This document shows positions 46,401 through 59,084 of a stretch of DNA of 64,000 nucleotides, in pieces. The position numbers were made by a program, and so were the translations under genes. The notes below the pieces were generated by a model that did no database searches, was not told where the DNA came from, and saw only the letters and a list, made by a program, of their open reading frames with translations. Within the stretch, counting starts at the first letter, position 1; each line of letters opens with the position of its first letter. The DNA is from Topomyia yanbarensis (Eukaryota; Arthropoda; Insecta; Diptera; Culicidae): assembly GCF_030247195.1 (NCBI RefSeq), contig NC_080672.1:90406113-90470112 (forward strand). Reading direction: 5' to 3'.

Positions 46401-47677
46401 ATATCAGGACCCATTCCGACAATTTATCAAAAGTCCTCATGATGTTTACAACAACAGGTTATCAATCTACGGATCAGATAATGTTATTGTAATATTGAAT
46501 TAAATCAGTTTGCATCAATAAATTTTCAACTTCAATCCAATTTTTTTTTTGGTGTGGTGGTGGGGGCTGTATGGTGTTAAACCCCAAAGCCTTCTCTTGG
46601 CTACGCCGTTGCTTGGAGTTATTTATTCGCTTTTCATTTTCCGAAAGGTTTCAGATCGATCCGATGGTCATAAGTTAGAAAAATTGCAGTCAGAAGGTTC
46701 GCACAAATGAACATTTTTGCACTGATAAGTTATCAAGTTCCTTCCAGACAACTTGGAAATGTTAGGTGAATATTTCTAGCGGTTGTAGATAGAAAAATGA
46801 AATGCAAAATTCGATTTATCGAAATAATGTTTGGCTTATTTCAATGGATTATTACTATATTGAACAATAAATAGGCGACGAAGAGTAATCCACAAACAAC
46901 AAGCCATAACTTTTAAAGTATTCAAAATAGATATTTGAAATCTTCAGTAAAGTTATTCGCAAAAGTAAAAGCTACAAATTTGCTGAAGGCATCATTTCGA
47001 TATAATCACTTCCAAGAAAATTTTTGAAAATATCTCACTCATAGGGGGATTAATCAGCAAAAGCACAATACCAAAAGAAAGAGCATATTTCCTCCATTAA
47101 ATTCTCCGAATATACTATTGACCTAAAATAAGCCGTTTTGGCGTTAATAATAGATTACATGTTTTTGGTCATATTTCTGGCAATGGGAAATGATAAAAAT
47201 CTTTCGTCCGCATTTAATGTTAAATATCTCTTTTGATAATAGTCCGATTTCAACAATCTATAGCTTGTTCGAAAGGTATTCGTTAAAGCTGTCTAAAAAC
47301 ATATAAATTGTTAATCTATATTGTCAATTCCGGCAGATAATTTAAAAAAACTACGAAAAACGCCATTTTTACGCATTCAAACATTCATATCTTAAAAACT
47401 AAACATCAGAATCAAAAAAAATTTAATAGCGTTCATACTGTTTTTTAGTTCTTTCATTTAAAATTGGTTTGGATAAGATCGGTTCAGCCATTGCTGAGAA
47501 ACACGAATGAGAATTTGTCCGTTACATACACACACACACAGACACACACACACACAGACATTGTCCCAAATCGTCGAGCTGAGTCGATTGGTATATAAGA
47601 CTCGGCCCTCCGGGCCTCGGAAAAAATCTTGAAAGTTTGAGCGAATTCTATACATTTCTTTTATAAGAAATGTAAAA
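43435..47677 (+). mobile_element. Mosaic repeat copy 2: module B with foldback hAT, then module A
   Basis: Module B runs from 43,435 to about 46,270 with the foldback hAT at 44,797-45,971. Module A follows in reverse orientation relative to copy 1 and ends with the TTTCTTTTATAAGAAATG hairpin at about 47,677. The whole 4.24-kb unit matches 54,200-58,614 read in reverse. The shared nested insertion shows both descend from one loaded copy. It lies head to tail directly behind module B copy 1. Confidence 0.8.
44797..45971. mobile_element. Foldback hAT-like element, ~550-bp inverted arms (copy 1)
   Basis: It begins TAGGGTGACAGGAAAAAAAT and ends, in reverse complement, TAGACAGCCCAGAAAAATGA. The arms (44,797 to about 45,340, and about 45,425 to 45,971) are imperfect reverse complements over their full length, with an AT-rich loop of roughly 80 bp. 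The 8-bp TSD GTGCACAG lies at 44,789-44,796 and 45,972-45,979. No coding capacity was seen. An 8-bp TSD and TAG-type ends fit hAT. Confidence 0.88.
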
Positions 47678-48112
47678 AATCCCCAAAAATGTAATGTACC
47701 TATTAATGTGAAACACAGTGAATAATACATACAATAAAGACCCATTTTTATCAGTCTCATTGTGTATTTTAGGCTGACAAAATGGGGACATTGACTAAAT
47801 CGGGCAATTTTTTTTCTTTATAATAAACTGAAGCTGTTAAAATATTCTTCCCGTCCCTTGATGTAGTCTGATAACTATTTCTGATTATGATGAACTTTTC
47901 ATTTTTGCATATTTCCATCTACATGATACGGAAAACATGCTCAAGAAAGGATTTACTCGAATTCAATCTTGTTCGTCTGCTAGAGCCCATCAAACATATG
48001 TTCATATGCGGCTGATAAAATTGGGGTGTCAATGTATTATAATAGATATTCAGCATACGAAGAAGTTTCTTGTGAACGACTGTAGAACATCTTTGTTTCT
48101 ACTTACTTGAAG
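47678..48112. other. Spacer between mosaic copies
   Basis: AT-rich DNA without a partner elsewhere in the window that I could establish and without a coding signal. Confidence 0.45.
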
Positions 48113-48117
48113 TCAGC

Positions 48118-50435
48118 GGCGTAGCCAGAAATTCGGTTTGGTAGGGGTTTGGTGAAAATCGATCTTACTGTCCAAACGGCATAATTCCGAAACCGTAATT
48201 TTTGAAATTTTAAAATTATGCAGAATTAATTTTTCAGAAAATAGTAACAGAGATCGTGTCTTTAGCGAATTTGTTGAGACTTTATTGTAGTCATGAATAT
48301 TAACCTGAGAAAATTCACCATAAATACTTCTTGGACGATATACCGTCAAAATTATTTTATCAAATGATGCGCTGTTTGACGTTTGTAAAACTCATCGAAG
48401 ATACTAAACCTCCGAAATCGGCGGTTTCAAAATGATGCTATCTTGACCTTAAATTACTGTTTTTGAACATTTGACCTATACATATAATTGGTCATACAAC
48501 AAAAATCAAATGCTCATCAAAATCGATCAGAACCTGCTAGAATCGAATGGAAATCGTCATTTTTCATAAATTTCTCTCTACATTCGGAAAGTGTTATCCT
48601 CGTTATTAATCATATTACGTTTTCATCTCAACTCGACGCATTCCCAAAATATAAACCTGTTTTAATCCACCTAGTGGTGCAATTGTGCTTTTCTCATTTG
48701 TCCAGACTACGATTCCATGGCTGGTTATGTTCAATACAATAGTGGAAATGAATATTACATGTTCAGTACGATTTGCACATACATACAATGGATCGACAGC
48801 CACGATCTTGAGATACTATGTGTTGATACTGAAACATCGCTTGAAACCAGCGCTGGATCATGGAGAAAGATCCGGGAGGTCCGGGTCCTGCCGCATTTTC
48901 AACTTGTTAAGAAATTTTAAACTAGTTTTAATTTTAAAGTAGCAGTATGATTGACGATTTTTAGAGTTTAACTTCGCTTCCTATTAAATGAAGACCCTTA
49001 TTACAGTACATCTCTGCAAAAGCTAGCTCAATTTGAAAAGAAATCTGAGGATTATGATTGATTACAGAACTCTGGAATTTTCTATTGGAATGTTTTCAGG
49101 CAGGAATTAGATATTGATGCTATTAGACAACTGTGAAATCAAGACCAATAGATCAGTTACATATCAGGACCCCATTCCGACAATTTATCAAAAGTCCTCA
49201 TGGTGTTTACAACAACAGGTTATCAATCTACGGATCAGATAATTGTTATTGTAGTATTGAATTGAATCAGTCTGCATCAATAAATTTTCAACTTCAATCC
49301 AATATATTTTTTGGGTGTGTGGGGGGGTTGTATGGTGTTAAACCCCAAAACCTTCTCTTGGCTACGCCGTTGTTTTGCAGTTATTTATTTCGCTTTCCAT
49401 TTTCCGATATGTTTCAGATCGATCCGATGGTCATAAGTTAGAAAAATTGCAGTCAGAAGTTTCGCACAAATGAACATTTTTGCACTGATAAGTTATCAAG
49501 TTCCTTCCAGACAACTTGGAAGTGTTCGGTGATTATTTCTAGCGGTTGTAGATAGAAAAATGAGATACAAAATTCGATTTATCGAAATAATGTTTGGCTT
49601 ATTTCAATGGATTATTACTATATTGAAAAATAAATAGGCGACAAAGAGTAAACCACAAACAACAAGCCATAACTTTTAAAGTATTCAAAATAGATATTTG
49701 AAGTCTTCAGTAAAGTTATTCGCAAAAGTAAGAGCTACAAATTTGCTGAAGGCATCATTTCGATACAATCACTTCCAAGAAAATTTGTGAAAATATCTCA
49801 CTCATAGGGGGATTAATCAGCAAAAGCACAATACCAAAAGAAAGGGCATATTGCTTCCATTAAATTCTCCGAAGATACTATTGACCTAAAATAAGCCGTT
49901 TTGGCGTTAATAATAGATTACATGTTTTTGGTCAAATTTCTGACAATGGGAAAAATGATAAAAATCTTTCGTCCGAATTTAATGTTAAATATCTCTTTTG
50001 ATAATATACCGATTTCAACAATCTATAGCTTGTTCGAAAGGTATTCGTTAAAGCTGTCTAAAACATATAAATTGTTAATCTATATTGTCAATTTCGGCAG
50101 ATAATTCAAAGAAACTGCAAAAAACGCCATTTTTACGCATTCAAACATTCATATCTTGGAAACTAAACATCAGAATCAAAAACAAATTAATAGCGTTCAT
50201 ACTGTTTTTTAGTTCTTTCATTTAAAATTGGTTTGGATTAAATCGGTTCAGCCATTGCTGAGAAACACGAATGAGTATTTGTCCGTTACATACACACACA
50301 CAGACACACACACAGACATTGTCCCAAATCGTCGAGCTGAGTCGATTGGTATATAAGACTCAGCCCTCCGGGCCTCGGAAAAAATCTTGAAAGTTTGAGC
50401 GAATTCTATACATTTCTTTTATAAGAAATGTAAAA
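48118..50435 (-). mobile_element. Mosaic repeat copy 3: modules D and A
   Basis: In reverse complement this matches copy 1 (5,367-8,215): module A (50,435 to about 49,028), the AACTTCGCTTCC link, then module D (about 48,965-48,118). It lacks the 0.5-kb inserted head of copy 1 and the perfect palindrome. It therefore shows the older state of both sites. It ends at 48,118 next to GGCGTAGCCAG, so module B is absent here. Confidence 0.78.
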
Positions 50436-50468
50436 CGTAATCATAACCTAATCAACTGAGCACAGCTC

Positions 50469-51805
50469 GGTCCCAAAAAACTGTGCAAAATTTGGGGTCG
50501 ATTGGATTTGACCCGGCGTAGCGCATTGTGTTTGAAATTTGTATGGAAGTTAGTATGGGAAAACCTACTTTTTTGCATTTTCAATTTTACAGACTACAAT
50601 TCTTCCTCCAGTATACCAACAATTAGATAGATGTAGTGTAGTCCAGGATATGCTGAACAACTTTACCGAAGGAAGCATGGTGCTAGAATGTCTCTACAAC
50701 AAGTTATAGCTGTTCAAAGTTCGATAGATCGAATTAATTGCCAAAAATATTTTTTTTTTTGCCAACACTGCGGGTGTACCAATGATATTTCATATAGTAT
50801 ACCAAAATAACATAATATACTTTAGATTTACCACATTGTTATGTTTGGATGAATTATTCAAAAGCCTTAGCTTAATTTCATGGGCCAAGGTAGTTACGCA
50901 ATAGGGCGTAGTGAGGGGAGAGGGAGGGGGGAGGCTTCAACATATAGAAATTCTAACTGAAATAACTGAAATCTTGTCGAGTTTAAATGTTCAGATGAAT
51001 TATTTTAAAACATTTGCACAATGTCCTATGCATACTAGTAACGATGAAACGAAACATACTGTATCCCTCTGCATTGACTTTATATCAATGGAAGTAAAGT
51101 TGCAGACTGAATCAACTGATGTCGAGTTGATATGTCAGAGGAATGCATGGATTATATTTCAGTTTAATACGCACTATGTTTTGATAGGATGCTCTTTTCG
51201 ATGTTGTTCGATCACCTGAAGTAAAAATTGCTGTTGACCTGGGGCTCTTGTGGATTGTGTTAAAGTTGTAAAATAATTCATCTGAACATTTCAACTCGAC
51301 AAGATTTCAGTTATTTCAGTAAGAATTTCTGTATGTTGAAGCCTCCCCCCCCTCGCTCTCCCCTCACTACGCCCTATTGCGAAACTACCTACGCCCATGA
51401 AATTGAGCTAAGGCTTTTGAATAATTCATCCAAACATAGCAATGTGGTAAATCTAAAGTATATGATGTTATTTTGGTATGCTATATGAAATATCATTGGT
51501 ACACCCGCAGTGTTGGCAAAAAAAATATTTTTGGCAATTAATTCGATCTATCGAACTTTGAACAGCTATAACTTGTTGTAGAGACATTCTAGCACCATGC
51601 TTCCTTCGGTAAAGTTGTTCAGCATATCCTGGACTACACTACATCTATCTAATTGTTGGTATACTGGAGGAAGAATTGTAGTCTGTAAAATTGAAAATGC
51701 AAAAAAGTAGGTTTTCCCATACTAACTTCCATACAAATTTCAAACGCAATGCGCTACGCCGGGCAAATCCAATCGACCCCAAATTTTGCACAGTTGTTTG
51801 GGACC
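50469..51805. mobile_element. Foldback element with ~540-bp arms
   Basis: The left arm (50,469 to about 51,011) and right arm (about 51,265-51,805) are nearly perfect reverse complements. They run from GGTCCC and CTGTGCAAAATTTGGGGTCG at the outside to AATTATTTTAAAAC at the inside. The loop is about 250 bp. Long homopurine runs (GAGGGGAGAGGGAGGGGGG) sit in mirror positions in both arms. To the right, 51,806-51,870 (AAACGATCATTTTGCCCCACCCTAAT) may be the true outer end. If so, the left equivalent was removed where module A now ends. No coding motif was seen. Confidence 0.82.
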
Positions 51806-51870
51806 CCAAATGGAACCAAAAAAGTGTTGTGCTGAAAAAACGATCATTTTGCCCCACCCTAATAAGTATA

Positions 51871-53800
51871 GCATAGAGGGATTTTCCTGTCTATCAACTA
51901 AAATGGGGTTAGTTTCAAAGGAATTCAACCGAGCATTGTCCACAATTCTGTTTGACAAGCAATATTCAGTATTTAATAATTCAGCGATGGGTGCATATTT
52001 TAATAATAGAAAGGTGACAATTCTAATGTTCAAATCACTAGCAGAGCCTGTGGATAGCTAAACAACCAAACGAAAGAAGGCAGGGAAGGCCCCACCAAAT
52101 ATTCCATTTACAGACGCACAATGCCACACTTTCTGGTCAGTTATAATTTATCGGTCCCTAATGGAACCTTGCACGCCTGGCGGGAAATTGTGTTAACCCT
52201 TTATTAGGGTGGTGACCATGGTCGGAACGAGAGAGGGGAGAAAATCTCTTGTAATAGAGCTAATACCAAGTGACAATTAGGATCTTGTTGAATGTTTATT
52301 TTGGGATATTCAGGGTAGATGGGGTTTCATCAACTCAGCACCGTAATTGGTTCTATCATTCCTACAGACAGAGTAGGACGACAGCTCCATAAACAGTGAA
52401 ACTCGATTACAACTCTGGCTGAAGGACGCTATACCATCCCGGAAATATTTCTCCAGAACGGAGCTAATAAGCATTTTTTTCGGGACACTTCCATCAGCAA
52501 AGGTTATTAATAATGGCTTTATCGCAAGTGACAATCGCTATGCTTTTGCTGCACACGCGCGCACATTTTGTCGTCACCATCGTCATCATCATCGTCATCC
52601 TCACCGGCTGCTTCAGATTGCGGTGGGTGACAGTCTTGTTTGCGGTACTTGCTGGGGTTCGTCGCTCATCCTAGAACGTTTCAATTGATTCCCTTCGGGC
52701 GCTTCGAAGAGGGTGCCAACTACAAGGATCGTACATTTATCACACAATGGAGATGGACGGGCTTGTGGCGGTGGGTTCGCTGCCGGCTGCCCCGGCTCGT
52801 GCAATCAGGGGGTTGGTTGGTGCTGGAGGGTTGTGGAAAAATTGTGTACAGTCATCTTTTAATGAGAATGGATTTATTATGTATGAGGCAGCTACTCAAC
52901 AAAAACGCGTACATTTGAATGAAACTGCTACTGCTGCAGGATGAAGCTTTTTCGCTGACAATCGCAGCCAGCAGTGATGACAGCTGTGTGTACATGTTTT
53001 AACTTTTCAAATTTTCCAACTAACCCTTTGTGACAGAAAGGCAAACATTTGGCAGCTTCTGGTTATTTGCACACTGTAACAATGGGCGAGCTTTGCTTCG
53101 GTCTGTCGACTACCTCAACAACTGCACTGATTCATAAAATTGCGTTGAATAATGAGTTTTGTAACTATAAACCATTAAGAAATTTCCCTGCCACGGATCC
53201 GTCTCTAACCTCAACCTGTATCGGCATCACTGCCAGTAAATCACACACGCTCCGTTTCGGACCGTTACACCGACAATGGGTTGACGAGATGGTTCTGGTG
53301 ACGTTGCGCGATAGATGCAATGGCTTACTGAAGCGGGTATGACTGACGGACGGTCGAGACCTTTTCCGACACGTAGCCTATGGGAACGGGATGGTTCTAA
53401 TGGACAAGCTCGCGTGTTTCGCCAGTCGCTCCGATCCGACGCGTCGTTCGATGGGAATCTATCCGGAGGTGGAAGTGGCAGTGAAAGACATAATGGAAAC
53501 GATGGGAACAATCTTCGGTTCTGAAGTGACGGTACTCAGCCGCACTCGAGAGACGGCAAACTTGTCTGACCAACCCTCATATTTAGACGGGGCTGAAGAA
53601 TGCCATCATCGCCGCCGAGGCATGATGTTGATGGTGATGATATACAAACAACAAGAAAATGTTAACTAGTGCTTGTGGGCGTAGGATGCAACCAGGCTGG
53701 TGCAGGCTGCTGTTTGTCAAACACTTTCGATTCAATGCATGCAAACGAAGGCATTTCATTCATCAAGCGAAACCCCTTCTGGCCAAAGGGATATGACCAG
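51871..53800. other. Unassigned, possibly single-copy DNA
   Basis: Composition is more balanced than in the flanking repeats. A CAT/ATC microsatellite lies at about 52,574-52,604. Several open frames of 60-97 codons overlap on both strands, none with a domain. No transposon ends were found. Confidence 0.4.
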
Positions 53801-53810
53801 TGAAGGGCTG

Positions 53811-53915
53811 TATATATTTATCGGGAGCTGAAGTGGACAGTCTTTGAACTGCAAGTGCTCGGTAGGATGAAGCTACTGTGTTTCTGTTCTAGTTTCATTT
53901 GAACCGGGTAATTAT
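53811..53915 (+). promoter_or_regulatory. Candidate RNA polymerase II core promoter with short ORF
   Basis: TATATATTTA begins at 53,811, and an initiator-like GACAGTC has its A at 53,839, 28 nt downstream. A possible leader (CTTTGAACTGCAAGTGCTCG) is followed by ATG at 53,867. This opens MKLLCFCSSFI and then a stop, the beginning of a signal-peptide-like peptide. A GGTAATT donor-like site follows the stop. The layout resembles first exons of small secreted or cuticular genes, but no second exon was recognised and the mosaic repeat starts 300 bp later. Confidence 0.35.
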
Positions 53916-54199
53916 TATCCTTTTATTAAGAGGAGCGCTCCACTTTGCTAGTTGAAAGTGATACAAGAAATTGTTAACCTACAATTTGCTGGTGCGATCG
54001 ATTTTGTTCTGATGAATATGTGGGAAATTTTTCATCAGTACAAATGTAAACCAAGCAGTCTATCCAACTTTTACGAATTAATGGATCAAAAAATAAGCTT
54101 ACATTCGATATTAGAGTTAAAACTTGCATCTTGCAATAGAAACAATCACGCTACCAGTGACGTGCCTTGCTGAAAGCGTTCCTGTCATTGCTACACTTG
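53916..54199. other. Unassigned DNA before mosaic copy 4
   Basis: No feature was recognised; the 73-codon frame at 53,952-54,173 has no motif. Confidence 0.4.
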
Positions 54200-55914
54200 T
54201 TTTTACATTTCTTATAAAAGAAATGTATAGAATTCGCTCAAACTTTCAAGATTTTTTCCGAGGCCCGGAGGGCCGAGTCTTATATACCAATCGACTCAGC
54301 TCGACGATTTGGGACAATGTCTGTGTGTGTGTGTGTGTCTGTGTGTGTGTGTATGTAACGGACAAATTCTCATTCGTGTTTCTCAGCAATGGCTGAATCG
54401 ATCTTATCCAAACCAATTTTAAATGAAAGAACTAAAAAACAGTATGAACGCTATTAATTTGTTTTTGATTCTGATGTTTTATTTCCAAGATATGAATGTT
54501 TGAATGCGTAAAAATGGCGTTTTTTGCAGTTTTTTTGAATTATCTGCCGAAATTGACAATATAGATTAACAATTTATATGTTTTTGGACAGCTTTAACGA
54601 ATACCTTTCGAACAAGCTATAGATTGTTGAAATCGGACTATTATCAAAAGAGATATTTAACATTAAATGCGGACGAAAGATTTTTATCATTTCCCATTGC
54701 CAGTAATATGACCAAAACATGTAATCTATTATTAACGCCAAAACGGCTTATTTTAGGTCAATAGTATCTTCGGAGAATTTAATGGAGGAAATATGCTCTT
54801 TCTTTTGCTATTATGCTTTTGCTGATTAATCCCCCTATGAGTGAGATATTTTCACAAATTTTCTGGGAAGTGATTATAACGAAATGATGCCTTCACCAAA
54901 TTTGTAGCTCATACTTTTGCGAATAACTTTACTGAAGACTTCAAATATCTATTTTGAATACTTTAAAAGTTATGGCTTGTTGTTGGTGGATTACTCTTCG
55001 TCGCCTATTTATTGTTCAATATAGTAATAATCCATTGAAATAAGCCAAACATTATTTCGATAAATCGAATTTTGTATTTCATTTTTCTATCTACAACCGC
55101 TAGAAATAATCACCGAACACTTCCAAGTTGTCTGGAAGGAACTTGATAACTTATCAGTGCAAAAATGCTCATTTGTGCGAACCTTCTGACTGCAATTTTT
55201 CTAACTTATGACCATCGGATCGATCTGAAACCTTTCGGAAAATGAAAAGCGAAATAAATAACTCCAAGCAATGGCGTAGCCAAGAGAAGGTTTTGGTGTT
55301 TAACAGCATACAGCCCCCCCCCCCCACCACACCAAAAAAAAATATTGGATTGGAGTTGAAAATTTATTGATGCAAACTGATTTAATTAAATATTACAATA
55401 ACATTATCTGATCCGTAGATTGATAACCTGTTGTTGTAAACATCATGAGGACTTTTGATAAATTGTCGGAATGGGGTCCTGATATGTAACTGATCTATTG
55501 GTTTTGATTTCACAGTTGTCTAATAGCATCAATATCAAATTCCTGCCTGAAAACATTCCAATAGAAAATTCCAGAGTTCTGTAGTCAATTATAATCCTCA
55601 GATTTATTTTCAAATTTTTAGCTTTTTTCCTACACAATATTACGAAAGCTTATTAAACAATTTTTCCTAATAAGTTTGTGAAAATTATAAACTATTTGAA
55701 TTTTTTTAATAGTTTTATTTTTTATTCAACCGTGATTTTTTAATAAATAGTGACCATCGCTTCACAACGTAGTCTATTTTTCATGGCTTGCGGTGAGCAC
55801 GATCTCTCGAATTGCTGAACTGAAAATTATGGAATAGAAATTAATTTTTAGTATTCTTTACAGACCCGCTGGTGCCCTAAGACGATTTTGCTAGATTTTT
55901 AGAGCACTGTGCAC

Positions 55915-57054
55915 TAGACAGCCCAGAAAAATGATGAATTTTTGAAAACTCAATCGGCCCACCCCTGAGTCGATTCCTAGTCCCACCAGAAGTACTTGTA
56001 CCAAATTTGAAGCAAATCGGACAAGTCTAACTACCGGACCAACGTGCCTGAAGTTTATATTGGATTTTTCAACAATTTACATAGGTGGCACTGTATACAT
56101 CGTATTATCACTGTAAGTGAAAATAAGAAAGATAATTTAATTATCTACAACTTTGTCGAAGACTGCTAGTAAATCCGGCTATGTTAAAAGAAGTTATTAA
56201 ACGTTTAACGAAGTGATGTCTGAGTCAGTTTTGCATGGGGCCTAGCAGTGCATGGTTGTGTATCAGTACTCGAGTCCCGCGAACTATATATTTTTGTGAA
56301 ATAATGGTTAGATTTAGCCGAATAGTATGTTTACAAGAATTATAGTAAATAATACGAGTTATGTTTTGGTTAGAAAATTTTAGTTCCACCTGTGACCGCA
56401 TAGAGGGCGCCACTACTAACTTTTCATAGAAGAGAGATAGAGTATCAAGATGTTCAGAAGAAATACTGAAAAATGCCTGTTCTATAACTTTGTAGAATAC
56501 ACCAAATTTCTATCTCTCTCCGTTGAAAAGTTAGTGTTGGCGCCCTCTATGCGGTAACAGGTGGAACTAAAATTTTCTAATCACAGCATGACTCGTATTA
56601 TTTACTATAATTCTTCTGAACATACCATTGAGCTAAACCTAATGATTATTTCACAAAAATGTTTAGTTCGTGTGAATCGAGTACTGATACACAACCATGC
56701 ACTATTAGTCCCCGTGCAAAACTGACTCAGACATCACTTCGTTAAAAGTTTAATAACTTCTTTTAACAAAGTCGGATTTACTTGCAGTCTTCGACTAAGT
56801 TGTAGACAATTCAATTATCCTTCTTTTTTCACTTACAGTGACAATACGATGCATACAGTGCCACCTAGCTGCGAAAATGCGTGCTGGTGGGTTTTCTCCA
56901 TGTAAATTATTGAAAATTCCCATACAAACTTCAGGCCCGTTGGTCCGGTAGTTAGACTTATCCGATTTGCTTCAAATTTGGTGCAAGTACTCCTGGTGGG
57001 ACTAGGAATCGACACAGAGGTGGGCCGATAGGGGTCATTTTTTCCGTTACCCTA
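55915..57054. mobile_element. Foldback hAT-like element, copy 2
   Basis: It begins TAGACAGCCCAGAAAAATGA and ends TCATTTTTTCCGTTACCCTA, with TSD CTGTGCAC at 55,907-55,914 and 57,055-57,062. This is the exact reverse complement of the TSD of the copy at 44,797, at the same site in module B, so it is the same insertion event duplicated. It is about 35 bp shorter, mainly through loss of GGAGAAAAC...CGAAAA-type sequence near 56,085 in one arm. Confidence 0.88.
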
Positions 57055-57854
57055 CTGTGCACCCCGTCCATTAACGCAAGTGACGGAAGGTTATCGAAAA
57101 GTTTCGTGAAAATGAAAATTCCAGTAATGATGATGATTTTCCCAAACGGTTCGTTTTCGTAAGGTTTTTATTTGTTCTTTGGCATTAGGATTAGCGATAA
57201 TAATTCAAATCAACAATACTACTGGGAAGTCACCTTTAGAAAAAGTCGATGTCGAAATAAAATTTGAAACTATGCACGCATGTACTTCAGAAATAGCGTG
57301 ATATCAGGAGCTGCGATTTCATTTCAACGCTTTTTTGGGAAAAGAGCGATACTTACAAATGTAAACATAAGGCTTTTTTCTTACATGCGAATGAGGGCTT
57401 TGAAACGCAACAAATTAACCTAAAAATTTGGATTCTACGATATTGCTTTCTTAAACTACAGCAAAAAATACAACGGGCGAAACTGTATTTTTGTTTGTTT
57501 ATTTAAAGTTTCGCCCTCCACGCTCCATGCATACAAACAGGGCGATACTTTTTTTTGCTAGCAGTTTAAAGGCGGAACTGTTATTTCCGTATTTTTTAGG
57601 ATTATCAAACTGATACCAGCTGTAAATAGTAACAATGATCTCTATTGAAAAAACCCGGACGAAATCGGTGGTGTAAAACGGTAGTTATTGTAAAAAAACG
57701 TAAGGGCGATACTTCAATGCTGATAGATGGGACCGAAAAAGTAAACAATCGCCAAAGGGGCGATACTATCATTTTGTCAATTTCAATAGCAAAAACAAAT
57801 TTTAATTTAATAATTTCAAATACTTTATGAAGTTTTGGGTTTCGATCACTGAAT

Positions 57855-58092
57855 CAAGGTGCTTAGAGTTCTAAGGTGATTCGTCTTCGGCAGTAACTAG
57901 GTGAGGAGTGAGGTAAGCATGCAGCAGACTGCGGGTAAGAAAAATGACAGCGAACAACTTTGTTTACCCATTGGAATCAAAGCAAACGTATGGAGAGAAC
58001 TAGTAAACAATGTTGTTGGCTGTCGTTTCCTAAACCAACATGGCTGATCGGCGTTTTTGAGGATCGTATCATCTGAGAATAAAAACTCCTTG
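57855..58092. mobile_element. 238-bp hAT MITE unique to mosaic copy 4
   Basis: It begins CAAGGTGCTTAG and ends AAAAACTCCTTG; only the outer CAAGG.G is well paired. It is flanked by CACTGAAT (57,847-57,854 and 58,093-58,100), an 8-bp TSD. The corresponding places near 42,155 and 43,997 in the sister copies are uninterrupted around ATTCAGTG, which confirms the boundaries. Confidence 0.88.
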
Positions 58093-58614
58093 CACTGAAT
58101 CATGCAATCTAGGATGTCAAAAAAAACAATAGTTCTTAAATATGAAATAAAACCAAGTCTGGAAATATTCACTGTTGATTTTCTTTGAATAGTGTCACTG
58201 CTAGTATCGCCCTTTTCAAGAAAAAGCGTTGATTTCTTAGTTCTCAGTCGCGTTGGAAATTTGAGTAATATATAAACTTCAAATCGATTCAAAAAAAAAT
58301 CGCTTTTAGGAAAATTCAGTTTTCCCACCACAATATAGATATTTTATTAACATAGCATTAACAATAATTCGTTGGTATGTCTATTTTATGGGCCATTTTT
58401 TCGTTTTCCCATTGATTTGGTTTGAGATTTCTAGCACTGGTGTTGTTCTATGCTGATTTGAGCGATTCTCTGAGTCCTGCCACTATCCCATGTAGTATGT
58501 GTTATCAAAAACATCGCGAAGCATCAAGTTCTAAATGTTCTTAAATGATATAATATCCGAAGAGAGTGATAAGAGTTATAAGAAATGTCTCATCACACTG
58601 TTAGGTGGGTTAAA

Positions 58615-59084
58615 CACGTTTTTGAATGGGCAAATACATTTTCGTTTCATTTCACGTCACACAAATTAAGAATCAACATGATGGAATTTTCAAACACGGT
58701 TATACTAGGTATAAACAATATAAAGTTAGTCAAATATTCTAAATAGTTAATTTGCTAAATTCTAAACAAAAGTGTGTGAGTGATACAGAATTTTTAGGTT
58801 GATCAAAGAATTGTTGTGGTGGGAGGGGTGGGGGGGTGTCAAAGGATTTCAGTGCGGAAAAAAACATTTAGCGATTTTTTTTACAAATTTGGCTGAAGCG
58901 AATTAATGAAAAATTTTGTGCATTCTGATGTTTAATTTCGATAAAATTCTGTAATTTTTTCATGTAAAAATATCGACAAGCGGCTCGGCGATGAAGCTTT
59001 TTGTAGAACATCTCCGGAAAAAAAACTCGATTTGCGGCGTTACCTGCCATTCAAGAACTACTTAACCGATTTGTTTCGAATTTT
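58615..59084. other. Unassigned AT-rich DNA
   Basis: A G-rich GGTGGGAGGGGTGGGGGGGT run lies at about 58,817-58,837; nothing else was recognised. Confidence 0.45.

Larger units (their letters stand above)
54200..58614 (-). mobile_element. Mosaic repeat copy 4: module A and module B with foldback hAT (inverted twin of copy 2)
   Basis: In reverse complement this corresponds to 43,435-47,677 almost base for base: module A (54,200 to about 55,617), then module B (to 58,614) with the foldback hAT at 55,915-57,054. It differs by small indels and by a unique 238-bp hAT MITE at 57,855-58,092. The spacer between the two inverted twins is 6.5 kb. Confidence 0.8.

Noticed and set aside
46271..47677. GT/CA runs near 47,530, 50,290 and 54,320 as independent microsatellites
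   Set aside because: They occur at the same position in each copy of module A and are part of that family.
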